From: Hoyosella subflava DQS3-9A1
GTDB lineage: Bacteria; Actinomycetota; Actinomycetes; Mycobacteriales; Mycobacteriaceae
DNA length: 64,000 bases
Reading direction: 5' to 3'
Assembly: GCF_000214175.1 (NCBI RefSeq)
Contig: NC_015564.1
Coordinates: 4,674,810 to 4,738,809, forward strand
Positions 43,246 to 53,650 of the stretch are shown piece by piece. The notes below the pieces were generated by a model. The model saw only the letters and a program-made list of their open reading frames with translations, had not been told where the DNA came from and ran no database searches. Positions within the stretch are counted from its first letter, which is position 1; each line of letters begins with the position of its first letter. Both the position numbers and the translations under genes were made by a program.

Positions 43246-44721
43246 TTAGTTGTCGCGGGGTTCGCTCGACCCGTCCCACCACTCGCGCAGCGCGGCTTCG
43301 GCCTCATCCCTACTGAGCGGACCTCGCTCTAGGCGCAGTTCCTTTAAGAACTTCCACGCTTTACCAACCTCAGGTCCCGGTGGCAGCCCCAGCAGCTCCA
43401 TGATGGCGTTGCCGTCAAGGTCCGGACGAACGCGCGCGAGGTCTTCCTGCTCCTGAATCCGCGCGATCCGGGCTTCTAGATCGTCATAAGCGCGCTGCAG
43501 CGCGAGCGCCCGACGCTTGTTGCGAGTGGTGCAGTCGGCGCGGACAAGCTTGTTAAGTCGGTCTAGCAGGGGCCCCGCGTCCGTGACGTACCTGCGCACC
43601 GCGGAGTCCGTCCACTGGCCCTTGCCGTAACCGTGAAAGCGCAGATGCAGATAAACAAGGCGTGACACGTCCTCGATCATTTGCTTCGAGTAGCGCAGTG
43701 CACGCATGCGCTTTCGCGTCATTTTCGCGCCGACGACCTCGTGGTGGTGAAAGCTAACACCGCCGCCCGGTTCATGCTTCCGAGTCGCTGGCTTACCGAT
43801 GTCGTGCAGGAGAGCGGCCCAGCGCAGTACAAGATCGGGCCCGTTATCCTCGCGTTCGATGGCCTGCCGCAGCACCGTCAGCGAATGCGTATAGACGTCT
43901 TTGTGCTGGTGATGCTCATCGATCTCGAGTTGCATCGCGGGAACCTCCGGCAGTACGTGTTCTGCTAGCCCAGTGCTTACGAGAACCTCGAGGCCAGCGA
44001 TAGGGTCACTGCCTTCCATGAGCTTGTCGAGTTCGGCCCGAATGCGCTCTGCGGTCACTCTCTTGATCTGGTCCGCCATCTCACGGATTGCCTGATCAAC
44101 CCGGGGCGTGAGCTGCAAACCCAGCTGGGAGGCAAACCGCGCGGCGCGGAGCATGCGCAGCGGATCGTCGTTGAAGGAGTCCTCCGGCGCGGCGGGCGTA
44201 TCAAGTACCCCCGCCGCGAGATCGGCCAGACCGTTGAGGGGGTCGGTGAACGAACCAATTCCGCTCACCCGAACCTGGACTGCCATCGCATTCACGCGAA
44301 AATCCCGCCGAACCAGGTCGTCATTCAGGGAATCGCCGTAACTTACCTCAGGCTTGCGTCCCACCCTGTCGTACGAATCGGTCCGATACGTGGTGATCTC
44401 AACCTGCACACCCTGCTTGCTCGCACTGATGGTGCCAAATGCGATTCCGGTCTCCCACACGGCATCAGCCCACCCGCGAAGGGCTTCCCGCACAGTCTCT
44501 GGCAGAGCGTTCGTCGTAAAATCCAGATCCTTGCCCAAGCGCCCGAGCATGGCGTCGCGGACGGATCCGCCCACCAGATAGAGCTCACTCCCGATCGCAT
44601 CGAAGCGCCGGCCGAGCTCCGTGAAGAGCGCGTCGTGGTCACGTAAGGCGACCGCCGCGGTCGCAAGCTGCTGCGCGGCGAGGCTTTCCAGGTGCGTGTC
44701 ATCGCTCAACGGTGGAACCAC
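43246..44721 (-). CDS. pcnA: CCA-adding tRNA nucleotidyltransferase
   Basis: Protein of about 491 aa (Rv3907c-like), which adds or repairs the 3' CCA of tRNAs. The class II nucleotidyltransferase head has [26 protein letters not shown] (catalytic DxD as DLDF) and [13 protein letters not shown]. The RNA-binding neck is [18 protein letters not shown]. An HD domain ([14 protein letters not shown]) is fused, as is usual in actinobacteria. GTG 44721 was chosen (AGGG 9 bases upstream); a TTG at 44751 is possible. Divergent from mutT4. Confidence 0.93.
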   Translation of the reverse strand: MVPPLSDDTHLESLAAQQLATAAVALRDHDALFTELGRRFDAIGSELYLVGGSVRDAMLGRLGKDLDFTTNALPETVREALRGWADAVWETGIAFGTISASKQGVQVEITTYRTDSYDRVGRKPEVSYGDSLNDDLVRRDFRVNAMAVQVRVSGIGSFTDPLNGLADLAAGVLDTPAAPEDSFNDDPLRMLRAARFASQLGLQLTPRVDQAIREMADQIKRVTAERIRAELDKLMEGSDPIAGLEVLVSTGLAEHVLPEVPAMQLEIDEHHQHKDVYTHSLTVLRQAIEREDNGPDLVLRWAALLHDIGKPATRKHEPGGGVSFHHHEVVGAKMTRKRMRALRYSKQMIEDVSRLVYLHLRFHGYGKGQWTDSAVRRYVTDAGPLLDRLNKLVRADCTTRNKRRALALQRAYDDLEARIARIQEQEDLARVRPDLDGNAIMELLGLPPGPEVGKAWKFLKELRLERGPLSRDEAEAALREWWDGSSEPRDN

Positions 44722-44852
44722 GCCAAGACACCCTACCGGGCGCCGCGACAAGAACCGGATTTACCCAGTTCAGTGGTACTACGGCCGGCACCGGGTCGCA
44801 CATCAGAGTAGAGTTCGCAAGGACACAGCTCGCTTCCGGCTACCATGTCAAA

Positions 44853-45728
44853 GTGTCCCCTGATGATCGTGCAGCGCACCCGAGGCACCGCAGACGCCGC
44901 CCACGGCGCCGCGGCGGTCGGGGCCAGCGCCACGCTACGCACGATTCTCCCGGCACAACGCCCCACAGCGGTACTGATTCCGGCACCAGTGACACAGAGG
45001 CGAACGTCCACACGACCAGTGGGCAGCAGTCTTCCAGCGAGCACGAAGCGACTCCATCCGGCAAGCCGCGCCCGAAGCCGAAAAACGGCAGTTCGTCCGG
45101 TCACCGCGGGCACCGGGGCCGTCGGCTGCGGACCGTCCGCGAAACATCGGCGGGAGGGCTCGTCATCACGGGATGGGATGGTGGCCGCGACAAGCTCCGT
45201 GCTGCGCTGATCGGGCGGCTCGACCGGCGTGGCCGACTCCTTTGGTCGTTGCCAAAGGGGCACATCGAGCGGGGCGAAACAGCTGAGCAGACCGCGATGC
45301 GCGAGGTGGCCGAGGAAACTGGCATCCAGGGAAGGATTCTCGCGTCGCTGGGCAGTATCGACTACTGGTTTGTAACTGAAGGACGCAGAGTCCACAAAAC
45401 AGTTCACCACTATCTGATGCGGTTCCTTGGAGGCGAGCTGTCCGACGCAGATCTGGAAGTATCAGAAGTCGCATGGGTTCCGCTTTCTGAACTCGATTCG
45501 CGCCTTGCCTACGCGGATGAGCGGAAACTGGCGCGCATGGCCGCGGAGTTAATTGCAAGTATGGCGTCTTCTCTCGACGGACTGAGGAACCTAGCCGCAG
45601 ACGCGGCGAGTGCCGCGAAGCCGGACCACGAGGGTATGAGCGATGAAGGCGCTACGCCACAGCTCCAGGGTCAGCGGCACCAGAACGATCCAGAACCTTC
45701 GGAGTCACTGGACAAGCCCCAAATATGA
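44853..45728 (+). CDS. mutT4: NUDIX hydrolase (MutT4-like)
   Basis: Protein of 291 aa from GTG 44853. An Arg/His/Ser-rich disordered N-terminus of about 95 residues precedes the NUDIX domain. The NUDIX box reads [23 protein letters not shown], matching Gx5Ex7REUxEExGU. The acidic C-terminus is low complexity. It is Rv3908-like (MutT4); the substrate is a nucleotide or other diphosphate. The GTG has no clear ribosome-binding site, so the exact start is uncertain. Its stop overlaps the next start (ATGA), beginning a coupled series. Confidence 0.88.
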   Translation: MSPDDRAAHPRHRRRRPRRRGGRGQRHATHDSPGTTPHSGTDSGTSDTEANVHTTSGQQSSSEHEATPSGKPRPKPKNGSSSGHRGHRGRRLRTVRETSAGGLVITGWDGGRDKLRAALIGRLDRRGRLLWSLPKGHIERGETAEQTAMREVAEETGIQGRILASLGSIDYWFVTEGRRVHKTVHHYLMRFLGGELSDADLEVSEVAWVPLSELDSRLAYADERKLARMAAELIASMASSLDGLRNLAADAASAAKPDHEGMSDEGATPQLQGQRHQNDPEPSESLDKPQI

Positions 45729-48169
45729 CCTCGTTGCAGACACCACGGCCCGGCGACCTTCGCAAGGCCAGTTCCTGGAGAAGCATGGGACGGGCGGGCT
45801 GTGCCTTTCTGCTGGCGCTGGGACTGATACTCACCGTCACGTCGGGGTCGGCATTCGGGCAACCAGGTGCAGACGACGCGCGCACCGCGGCTGACCCCCT
45901 CACCGTCGCAATCGATTCGGTAGCGCCGCCAGTTGTGACCCCCAACTCATCGCCCACCCTGGTTGTTACCGGAACGATCACCAACAACAGCGGCAGTACG
46001 ATTTCGGACGCGGCCGTTCGCTTGCAGCGAGCCGCGGCGGTGAACGAGAGTGAAGGCCTCCGCAGGACGGGAGAACTGACTGAGGCTGATTATCGCATCA
46101 TCACGCCCACGGTCCCGGTGGGCGCTTCAATCGATCCAGGGGAATCGGCGCGTTTCACGATCACGTTTCCCTACAGATCGGAAACCGGGAATGCGCTGCA
46201 CATCCCCGCACCTGGCGTGTATCCGCTGCTCGTCAGCACGACAGCCACAACGAGTGGGGGAGTCGGACTTCGTTCCGACACCGCGAGGTTCCTGCTCCCG
46301 GTTATCGGTTTGCCCCGTTCAGTGAGTGAAGCGCCAGAATCGGATAGTGCCAACGGTGCTGTGTCAGACGCCCCCGTGATGCCGACGGTCAGACGCCCCC
46401 TTCCGATCACCTTGCTGTGGCCACTGGCAGAAACTCCGAAAATCGCGCCCGGCGGTACGGGCGACGGCCGAAACCTGCGCCTCCTCGACGATTCCCTCGC
46501 AGGCTCCCTGAGCGCAGGGGGACACTTAGACGAAGCGCTTACTGCACTCGAGGATGCGATTGGCCGCAATGGCGAATCCGCCGCGCAGCTCGCGGAGTCT
46601 GTCTGCCTCGCGATCGACCCCGATCTTCTTATCGCTGTCGACGCAATGCAGCCGGGATATCAAGTTGCCGTAGACCCAGCAGATCCCACCGGAGTCACCC
46701 GCCCAGGTGCCGGCGCTGCCGCCGCATCGGAGTGGCTTGCTCGTCTGCGTCAGCTCAGTGAAGACGTATGTACGGTGGCACTACCGTATGGGCAGGTTGA
46801 CCTCGAGGCGCTAGCTCGTCTCGGCAACAGCGACTTCACCGCACGTGCTCTCGTGACGCCTAGCGACATCCTCGCTGCGGTTCTTGGTACGGAGCCGGTT
46901 CGAGCGGTCACCCTGCCCGAGTCCGGGCTGCTCAGCGAGCAGAGCGCGGGCATGCTCGCGGACACCACCGGAGGCACCGCGTTGGTCGCGTCCAACCAGG
47001 TAGCGCTAGACAGCGCTGACCAGGTACGGAACAGCTTCGCGCGCGTGAGCCTGCCGGATGCAGCGAATCCTGATCGAGCACTGACCGCGACGTTGTTCGA
47101 TCCGGCAACAGCCGGCGCCTTGGCGGCTGTGGGCGGGTCCCCTCAGGTCCCGTCGTACGTTTCGGGGGGCTCTCGAGATGCCGCGCAGGCACCCCGATTG
47201 CAGCGGATGCACGACGCGCTCGGAGCACTGGTGTGGCCGGCGCTCGCGGCGAACGGAAATGGACCCGATGGACCCGGACCCCAGTCGCTGATGGTTGTGC
47301 CTCCGCAGAACTGGCGGATAGACATCGCTGAGGGCTCGGCGATACTGCAGACCGTGACCCAGCTGTTCAGCGCAGGTCTGATAGTCCCGGCGCCACTGGA
47401 CGGCGTCACGGCGGCGGCCGCGCGCAATAATCATCCAGAAGGAATCGTTCAGTACCCCCAGCAGAATGACAGCGACCGGGTGTCGGACGACGTACTCGAG
47501 CCGCTCAGTGTTACGGCTCGAGAGCTGGAGCAGCTGCGCTCTGCGCTGGTCACCGATCCGAACCTGCCACTCACTCCCGACGCTTTTCTCGCCCCGTTGT
47601 GGGGAGACCTCTTGCGCGCCCTCACCTCGGCCGATCGCCGTGTGATCACGCCAGCGGGCGGAACCGATCACAGCTCCGCTGACGCTGCGGCACGGTTGCG
47701 CCTCGACACAGTGCAAAACACACTTAACTTCCTCCACACTCAGGTGACGGTGCTCAACCCTGGTGGCGTGTACACACTGGCGTCAGGCCAGAGCCCACTG
47801 CTCCTCGTTGCGCGAAACGATCTTCCTGTACCCGTGCAGGTGCGATTGCAAGTATCGGCGCCGCCAGGCATCGAGATCGCGGACCTCGGGGTCGAACAGT
47901 TGCCACCGAGAAGCCACAGACAGCTCTCCATTCCCACAGAGGTGAGCCACACGCGACAATTCGCGGTGGATATTCAACTCACCACACCTGACCACCATGT
48001 GCTCGGGGAAGCCATCCGGATCTCGGTACGCTCCACCGCGTACGGACAGATAATGACGATCCTGACCGCCTGCGCGGGTGCGTTGTTGCTGGCACTCGCC
48101 GGCCGTCGACTTTGGCACCGCTTCCGTGGACAGCCCGATCCTGCAGATGAAGGTCACGAACGCCCATGA
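45725..48169 (+). CDS. DUF6049 secreted, membrane-anchored protein (Rv3909-like)
   Basis: Protein of 814 aa. A signal peptide ([22 protein letters not shown]) leads to a large extracytoplasmic domain with an early immunoglobulin-like part ([23 protein letters not shown]) and a later one ([55 protein letters not shown]). One C-terminal membrane helix is [20 protein letters not shown]. It is coupled by ATGA overlaps to mutT4 and murJ, the order conserved in mycobacteria. Its place beside the lipid II flippase suggests a cell-envelope role. No enzymatic motif seen. Confidence 0.85.
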   Translation: MTSLQTPRPGDLRKASSWRSMGRAGCAFLLALGLILTVTSGSAFGQPGADDARTAADPLTVAIDSVAPPVVTPNSSPTLVVTGTITNNSGSTISDAAVRLQRAAAVNESEGLRRTGELTEADYRIITPTVPVGASIDPGESARFTITFPYRSETGNALHIPAPGVYPLLVSTTATTSGGVGLRSDTARFLLPVIGLPRSVSEAPESDSANGAVSDAPVMPTVRRPLPITLLWPLAETPKIAPGGTGDGRNLRLLDDSLAGSLSAGGHLDEALTALEDAIGRNGESAAQLAESVCLAIDPDLLIAVDAMQPGYQVAVDPADPTGVTRPGAGAAAASEWLARLRQLSEDVCTVALPYGQVDLEALARLGNSDFTARALVTPSDILAAVLGTEPVRAVTLPESGLLSEQSAGMLADTTGGTALVASNQVALDSADQVRNSFARVSLPDAANPDRALTATLFDPATAGALAAVGGSPQVPSYVSGGSRDAAQAPRLQRMHDALGALVWPALAANGNGPDGPGPQSLMVVPPQNWRIDIAEGSAILQTVTQLFSAGLIVPAPLDGVTAAAARNNHPEGIVQYPQQNDSDRVSDDVLEPLSVTARELEQLRSALVTDPNLPLTPDAFLAPLWGDLLRALTSADRRVITPAGGTDHSSADAAARLRLDTVQNTLNFLHTQVTVLNPGGVYTLASGQSPLLLVARNDLPVPVQVRLQVSAPPGIEIADLGVEQLPPRSHRQLSIPTEVSHTRQFAVDIQLTTPDHHVLGEAIRISVRSTAYGQIMTILTACAGALLLALAGRRLWHRFRGQPDPADEGHERP

Positions 48170-51100
48170 CAGACGGCACAACACCCGACGGTCTGCCCTC
48201 AAGTAGTGAAGGCACGACCAGTTCGGACGCCGCTGAGCCCGCGTCGCCGCACCACGGCCTCAGACCGCCGTGGGAACGCTATCCGGCTTCGATGTACCGG
48301 TCTCCAAGAGCGCGGCAAGGGGTTCGCCCGAAGACCAGCCAGAGTCGGCCATCGGAAACCTCCCCGCTCGCGGACATGCCCGATAGCCCGTCCGAACCCC
48401 TGCCCGGTCACCGGATTGCCACTGAATCTGCTGGTCAATCCACGCCCATCGCACTGCCGGGACAGCCGCCCGATTCGCCTGCCGGCGCGCCACCCGCCGC
48501 TGTTCAGGTGAACAAGCACGGTGAAGCTGACCGCAGCTTGATGCGCTCGACAGGCTCAATGGCGCTCCCCACGCTAATCAGCCGCCTCACCGGATTCCTG
48601 CGGACCTTGCTGCTCGTCATGGTTCTCGGCAAGTTCGTGGGCGATGCGTTCAGTGTCGCCAACCAGCTACCGAACATGGTGGCCGAACTCGTCCTCGGTG
48701 CCGTACTTGCGGCCATCGTCGTTCCGGTGCTTGTTCGTGCGGAACGCGAAGACCCTGACGGGGGCGAGAGGTTCACCCGCCAGCTGATCACGCTGGCAGG
48801 AACACTCCTTGTTGGAGCAACAGTCGTTGCGACATTATGCGCTCCACTACTTGTGACACTGATTCTGAACAAGACCGAATCTGTGGTCGACAAGAGCATG
48901 GCGACAGCGTTCGCGTATCTGTTGCTGCCGCAGATCTTGTTCTACGGCCTCACGGCAGTCTTCGCGGCTGTCCTCAACACGCGGGGGATCTTCGGGCCCG
49001 GCGCTTGGGCGCCGGTCGTGAACAACATCATTGCAATCGCAACGCTCGGTGGGTACTACATCATCTGGAACGACCCCGCTGAACTGTCCGTAGGCGAGAT
49101 CGCATTCCTGGGTGTCGGGACCACGCTAGGCGTAATCGCGCAGGTCCTCGTTCTGATTCCGTTCCTGCGCAAGGCGAACGTCCCGCTGCGGCCCCTCTGG
49201 GGTCTAGACGACCGTCTGAAGAAATTCGGCGGTATGGCGCTCGCGATCGTCGTCTACGTCGCGATCAGCCAGGTAGGACTCTTCGTCACGATGAACGTCG
49301 CGTCGGGTTCCGCTGAGGGTGCGGCACTGATCTACACGACAGTGTGGCTCCTGCTGCAGGTCCCATACGGTGTCCTTGGGGTAGCGGTGCTTACGGCCAT
49401 CATGCCGCGGATGAGCCGGAACGCTGCTGCAGGGGACAACAAAGCCGTTATCGATGATCTGACGACCGCCACGCGGATCACAATGGTGGCCCTCATACCG
49501 GTCATCATGTTCCTGACCGTCAGCGGCATTCCGATCGGTCGACTCCTCTTTACGGGTGGCAACTTCTCGTACGACGACGCGACGGTACTCGGCCAAACGC
49601 TGGCTATTTCGGCGTTCACACTCGTCCCGTATGCCCTCGTACTCCTTCATCTTCGAGTCTTCTACGCGCGGCATGAAGCATGGATTCCCAACTTCATCAT
49701 CGTGGGCATCACAGTCGTGAAGGTCATCCTGTCGTTGCTGGCCCCAACGGTCGCCAATGACCCGACGCAAGTCGTTGCACTGCTGCACTTCGCCAACGGC
49801 GCTGGCTTTCTTGCGGGAGCGGTGGTGGGAGCAGCCTTGCTGCGCCGCAGCCTAGGCCCGCTCCGATTGCGCTACACGTTCAGTTCTATGTTCGTCGTGT
49901 TCAGCGCATCGCTGGTCGGTGCAGTAGTAATGCTGTTCTCCTCGCTGCTATTCGGCCTTCCTAGTGTGACCGAGTCATGGGGCAGGGCGGGTGACCTCGT
50001 CAGCGTCGTCTACTCGGCCGTGATTATCTTTGGCATCACGTACGTCATCCTGCTGAAACTCGGAGTTCCCGAGGTGCGCCTCGTGTGGAGCCTGGTGGGC
50101 CGTATTGCTGGAAAAGTCCGTCGAAAGCCTGTGATGACCGCCACAGGAGGGTCTACAAGCAAGGAAACGCGTGACGCTCCGCAACAGCACGCTGATTCCG
50201 GTCGCAACCTGCCGTACGCTGGGCCGGAAGAGACTCAGTCAAGCGAACAAAGCGACGCCGCAAACCGTGCCAATGTGTCACCCCGTGTGGCTGAAGGAAT
50301 GAACATGAAGGACTCAACTGACGCCCTGACAGAGCTGGAGAACACACCAGCGCCAGATAACGAGGGTGATAACCACTCGGGCGAGTCCCGTGCTCAGGAA
50401 AGTGCCGGGCATCCAGAGGAATCGGGCGAAAACCGCGACGCCCAGAACGGTGCTCACGGCACCCGTCGGCCACGACTGATGCCCGGAACCATCGTCGCAG
50501 GTGGGCGTTACCGCCTGGTCGAGGAGCACGGCCGCGCACGGGGTCTCCGATTCTGGCAAGCCTGGGACCTGAAACTCGAGCGCGATGTGGCGCTGACCTT
50601 TGTCACGGCGGCGACAGCAGAGGGCAGCCCATCCGGCGAGCGGCATGATGCGCTGCTCGCGCGGACGCTGCGGCTTGCACGGATCGATTCGCCCGGCCTG
50701 GCCCGTGTCCTCGACGTAGTGAAGGGCCGCGCCGGTGGCATCGTGATTTCTGAGTGGACGCCAGGCCAGTCCCTGGGTGATATTGCCCGGACCAATCCTT
50801 CGCCCGCAGGCGCGGCGCGGGCTGTGCGGACACTGGCGGGCGCTGCTGAGGCTGCCCACCGGACGGGTACCGCGCTGTCCATCGACCACCCGGACCGGAT
50901 TAGGATCAACTCTTCCGGGGATGCTGTACTCGCCTTCCCCGGTACGGCCGCGGACGCAGACCAGTCCTCCGACGTACACGGCCTTGGCGCGGCGCTCTAC
51001 ACGCTTGTTACCGGCCACTGGCCGCTCGCCGAGCTGGGCCCCGCGCTCGTCGCCACGCATACCCAGCGGCGCCACACCGGCGCGGCGTTCGCCAAGCCCG

Positions 51101-52029
51101 GCACAAGTGTCGGTGGCCTGCCAGCGGCTGATTTCGCCGAGGACGGATCGCCCGTTGATCCGCGACGTATACGGCCCGAGGTGCCCTACGAAATCTCCGC
51201 TGTCGCTCTCCGTGCACTCCAGCCGAGCAGCGGAATCCGGACCGCGGCCACCGTTCAGCAGATTCTGGATCAGGCGACGATGGCCGACCAGGCTACCGAC
51301 ATGATCCCGGTGATTCGCGCCTCGCAAGCCAAGGTGCGTCCCCGAGCCGTTCGTATCAAGCCGCAGGCGGTCCTCATGACGCCGGAGGAGCGGCGTAGCC
51401 GGTCAATCCGGGTGGTCGCGGTTCTCACCCTGCTCGCGATCGCTACCGTGCTAATTCTGACGATCGCGATAACGCAGCTCACTCAGTTGCTGATGGGGTC
51501 GGGCACAAACACGCCGGTTTCGCGTCAGCCACTCGGGTTCACGGCAGAGGAGCAAGCTCCCGGGGATCAAGGCAATACGCGGCAAGTCACGTTTTCCGTC
51601 TTCCCGTCCAGCGTCACTGTCTACTCACCGCAGCAGCAGGCTGACAACCCTGGACTGGCTGAACTTGCCATCGATGGCGACCCGGACACCGCGTGGACGA
51701 CATCGCAGTACTTTCAGCAGTTCCCGGCCTTCAAGAGCGGCGTGGGCCTTATCGTCGCGTTTGATGATGCTTTCGAGCTATCACAAGTCGAGGTTCGGAC
51801 GGACCGTCCCGGGTCGAATGTCGAAATTCGCACAGCAGACAGCACCGATCCTGATTTTGACTCCACGGACGTCGTTGCGACCACAGTCCTGGAGGACGAG
51901 GTCACGCAGATTCAAATGGGTGCGGCGCCCGCAAGCCAGTACATCCTGATCTGGATTGATGAGTTGAGTGAGGCTGAGGGCCGCATGCAGTCGAGCATCA
52001 ACGAACTGAGATTCACTGCCCGGCGGTGA
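48166..52029 (+). CDS. murJ: MurJ lipid II flippase fused to a pseudokinase and extracellular domain
   Basis: Protein of 1287 aa (Rv3910-like). A disordered Pro/Ser-rich N-terminus (1-125) precedes a MurJ/MviN core of about 14 helices (roughly 125-650: STGSMALPTLISRLTGFLRTLLLV.., LLPQILFYGLTAVFAAVLNTRG). A disordered linker leads to a kinase-like domain starting MPGTIVAGGRYRL at residue 772. The VAxK lysine is replaced (DVALTF), and HRD and DFG motifs are absent, so it is a pseudokinase. A membrane helix near 1082-1110 is followed by a C-terminal extracellular beta domain of about 180 residues resembling a discoidin/galactose-binding fold. In mycobacteria the phosphorylated pseudokinase recruits FhaA to control peptidoglycan precursor export. 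Confidence 0.94.
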   Translation: MTDGTTPDGLPSSSEGTTSSDAAEPASPHHGLRPPWERYPASMYRSPRARQGVRPKTSQSRPSETSPLADMPDSPSEPLPGHRIATESAGQSTPIALPGQPPDSPAGAPPAAVQVNKHGEADRSLMRSTGSMALPTLISRLTGFLRTLLLVMVLGKFVGDAFSVANQLPNMVAELVLGAVLAAIVVPVLVRAEREDPDGGERFTRQLITLAGTLLVGATVVATLCAPLLVTLILNKTESVVDKSMATAFAYLLLPQILFYGLTAVFAAVLNTRGIFGPGAWAPVVNNIIAIATLGGYYIIWNDPAELSVGEIAFLGVGTTLGVIAQVLVLIPFLRKANVPLRPLWGLDDRLKKFGGMALAIVVYVAISQVGLFVTMNVASGSAEGAALIYTTVWLLLQVPYGVLGVAVLTAIMPRMSRNAAAGDNKAVIDDLTTATRITMVALIPVIMFLTVSGIPIGRLLFTGGNFSYDDATVLGQTLAISAFTLVPYALVLLHLRVFYARHEAWIPNFIIVGITVVKVILSLLAPTVANDPTQVVALLHFANGAGFLAGAVVGAALLRRSLGPLRLRYTFSSMFVVFSASLVGAVVMLFSSLLFGLPSVTESWGRAGDLVSVVYSAVIIFGITYVILLKLGVPEVRLVWSLVGRIAGKVRRKPVMTATGGSTSKETRDAPQQHADSGRNLPYAGPEETQSSEQSDAANRANVSPRVAEGMNMKDSTDALTELENTPAPDNEGDNHSGESRAQESAGHPEESGENRDAQNGAHGTRRPRLMPGTIVAGGRYRLVEEHGRARGLRFWQAWDLKLERDVALTFVTAATAEGSPSGERHDALLARTLRLARIDSPGLARVLDVVKGRAGGIVISEWTPGQSLGDIARTNPSPAGAARAVRTLAGAAEAAHRTGTALSIDHPDRIRINSSGDAVLAFPGTAADADQSSDVHGLGAALYTLVTGHWPLAELGPALVATHTQRRHTGAAFAKPGTSVGGLPAADFAEDGSPVDPRRIRPEVPYEISAVALRALQPSSGIRTAATVQQILDQATMADQATDMIPVIRASQAKVRPRAVRIKPQAVLMTPEERRSRSIRVVAVLTLLAIATVLILTIAITQLTQLLMGSGTNTPVSRQPLGFTAEEQAPGDQGNTRQVTFSVFPSSVTVYSPQQQADNPGLAELAIDGDPDTAWTTSQYFQQFPAFKSGVGLIVAFDDAFELSQVEVRTDRPGSNVEIRTADSTDPDFDSTDVVATTVLEDEVTQIQMGAAPASQYILIWIDELSEAEGRMQSSINELRFTARR

Positions 52030-52180
52030 GATTCACTTCTGGGGGGCTGCTTCCTAGCGAGCATTCCCTCGGAAGTCCGAACTGCGTAGGTTGTAGCTTC
52101 TGTCCGTTTGATTCGTATTCTGAATCACTCCGGGTTATTCTTCCGTGGTGCGACACACATGGGGGGTCGCCGCAGGGGAG

Positions 52181-52750
52181 ATGTCGGACTCGGAATTGTT
52201 GGCCGCGCATGTGTCGGGGGACTCGCGGGCCTTCACCGAACTCGTCCAGAGGCATCGCAACTACTTGTGGCGGGTAGCAAAACGAACAAGTTATAGCGTC
52301 GATGACGCTGCCGACGCGCTTCAGGATGCGCTTCTGTCAGCGCACCGCATGGCCGGGTCTTTTCGGGCCGATGCCGCAGTGCTGAGCTGGCTGCACCGCA
52401 TCGTGGTCAACGCATGTCTCGACCGGATTCGCCGGAATCGTGTGCGAGCTACAGTGCCACTCGACGAGGAGCTGTCTGCGCATATCCGCCGGCGGGACGA
52501 TCCTATCGGGGAGCTCGAGTTCACTCTCGATGTCGAACGTGCGCTGTTCCAGTTGCCGCGTGAGCAGCGCGCAGCTGTCGTCGCGGTCGATGTTGAGGGC
52601 CTCTCTGTAGCCGAAGCCGCCGAGCGTTTGGGCGTTCCCACCGGAACCATCAAGAGCCGATGTGCTCGCGCGCGGCTGAAGCTCGCAGAGTCGTTGAACT
52701 ATTTGCGAGTGGAAGGGAACCAGACGATTGACCGGAGCGTCTATCCCTGA
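52181..52750 (+). CDS. sigM: ECF sigma factor SigM
   Basis: Protein of 189 aa from ATG 52181. GTG 52145 or 52148 would add about 12 residues, and neither has a good ribosome-binding site. Region 2 covers SDSELLAAHVSGDSRAFTELVQRHRNYLWRVAKRTSYSVDDAADALQDALLSAHRMAGSFRADAAVLSWLHRIVVNACLDRIRRNR. Region 4 is ALFQLPREQRAAVVAVDVEGLSVAEAAERLGVPTGTIKSRCARARLKLAE. The position between murJ and the anti-sigma gene is that of mycobacterial sigM (Rv3911). It is expected to control envelope or redox stress genes. Confidence 0.92.
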   Translation: MSDSELLAAHVSGDSRAFTELVQRHRNYLWRVAKRTSYSVDDAADALQDALLSAHRMAGSFRADAAVLSWLHRIVVNACLDRIRRNRVRATVPLDEELSAHIRRRDDPIGELEFTLDVERALFQLPREQRAAVVAVDVEGLSVAEAAERLGVPTGTIKSRCARARLKLAESLNYLRVEGNQTIDRSVYP

Positions 52751-52820
52751 TGTGCCACCACGTAGAGAAATTGTTCCCGGGGTAGGGGAGCACAAGAACA
52801 GGCCTGGGAAGGAGGACGTC

Positions 52821-53558
52821 ATGCCGGAGGACGCGCACCTGTCTCACAACGTACCTACCGTTGTGCCCGAACCCCCTTTCAGTCGAGAGGTCCTCGCCGA
52901 TCTCGACTCTGGCGTGTATCCAGATGCGGTGGCATCGCACATGCGGGCGCACATTCAGGCAGATCCGTACGCGGCCCCGGTGCTCTCCGCGCTTCGCACT
53001 GTCCGTAGTGAACTCTCGCAGTTGCGAAACCCGACGGGCGCATGTGAGGACATTCCTGCAGACATTTCCGCCCGGCTCACCGCGGCGATCGAACGGGCAA
53101 CGGCGGAATCGTCACCTGAGAATGTGGCCCCGCTGCTTCGCACTCGTCGCTGGACCCGTCCAGTTGTCGCGGTCCTCGCCGGGACCGCGGCAGCCGGCAT
53201 TGCGGTCTTTGCCGGGGCGGCTGTTCTCGATGCGCCGCCATCTGAGTCGCCTGCGTTCAGTGCGCAGCCATCGCATCAGGGGACCGACGCCGCGAGCACC
53301 GGCCCACTCTCGGCGATTGGTTCGCGCGCGGAGACCGGTCTGCTCAGTGGCTCCGCGCTTGCAGCGTGTCTGGGCGAGCACGGCTTCTCGGGGGATACGC
53401 CCCTGCTCGGCTCGAGCGTAGAAATTGTGAGCGGTGAACAGGCGGTGCGCCTGCTGTTGCCGGAAACCCACTCGGCTCGAGTTATTGCGCTGACAGTCCG
53501 CCCAAGTTGCGGTGCCGGTAATCCGGCACTCATAAGTCGCACTGTGCTTGGGTCATAG
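52821..53558 (+). CDS. rsmA: probable anti-sigma-M factor
   Basis: Protein of 245 aa from ATG 52821, with AAGGAGG directly upstream. The cytoplasmic N-terminal region (FSREVLADLDSGVYPDAVASHMRAHIQADPYAAPVLSALR) has the helix pattern of an anti-sigma domain, but the HxxxCxxC zinc motif is absent, with Ala-Pro-Val where Cys would be. One membrane helix (VVAVLAGTAAAGIAVFAGAAVL) and an extracytoplasmic domain of about 100 residues with two Cys (AACLGEHG, RPSCGAG) follow. Position after sigM matches Rv3912/RsmA. Called by context plus topology. Confidence 0.82.
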   Translation: MPEDAHLSHNVPTVVPEPPFSREVLADLDSGVYPDAVASHMRAHIQADPYAAPVLSALRTVRSELSQLRNPTGACEDIPADISARLTAAIERATAESSPENVAPLLRTRRWTRPVVAVLAGTAAAGIAVFAGAAVLDAPPSESPAFSAQPSHQGTDAASTGPLSAIGSRAETGLLSGSALAACLGEHGFSGDTPLLGSSVEIVSGEQAVRLLLPETHSARVIALTVRPSCGAGNPALISRTVLGS

Positions 53559-53628
53559 CTACAGGTTGTTAGCCGTGACGTGCGAAAATATGATAATTGA
53601 AATTAGTCAGGTCCTGTCCGAAACCTGT

Positions 53629-53650
53629 AACGTGTAATTTGTGACACGTT
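53629..53650. promoter_or_regulatory. inverted repeat over the TetR start codon
   Basis: Perfect 7-bp arms AACGTGT (53629-53635) and ACACGTT (53644-53650) with an 8-bp spacer. The spacer and right arm cover the GTG at 53641. A TetR protein bound here would block its own gene. Operator function is inferred from position and symmetry. Confidence 0.5.

Noticed and set aside
47006..47737. 243-codon minus-strand frame opposite the DUF6049 gene
   Set aside because: Antisense shadow; the plus-strand frame is long, coupled and syntenic.
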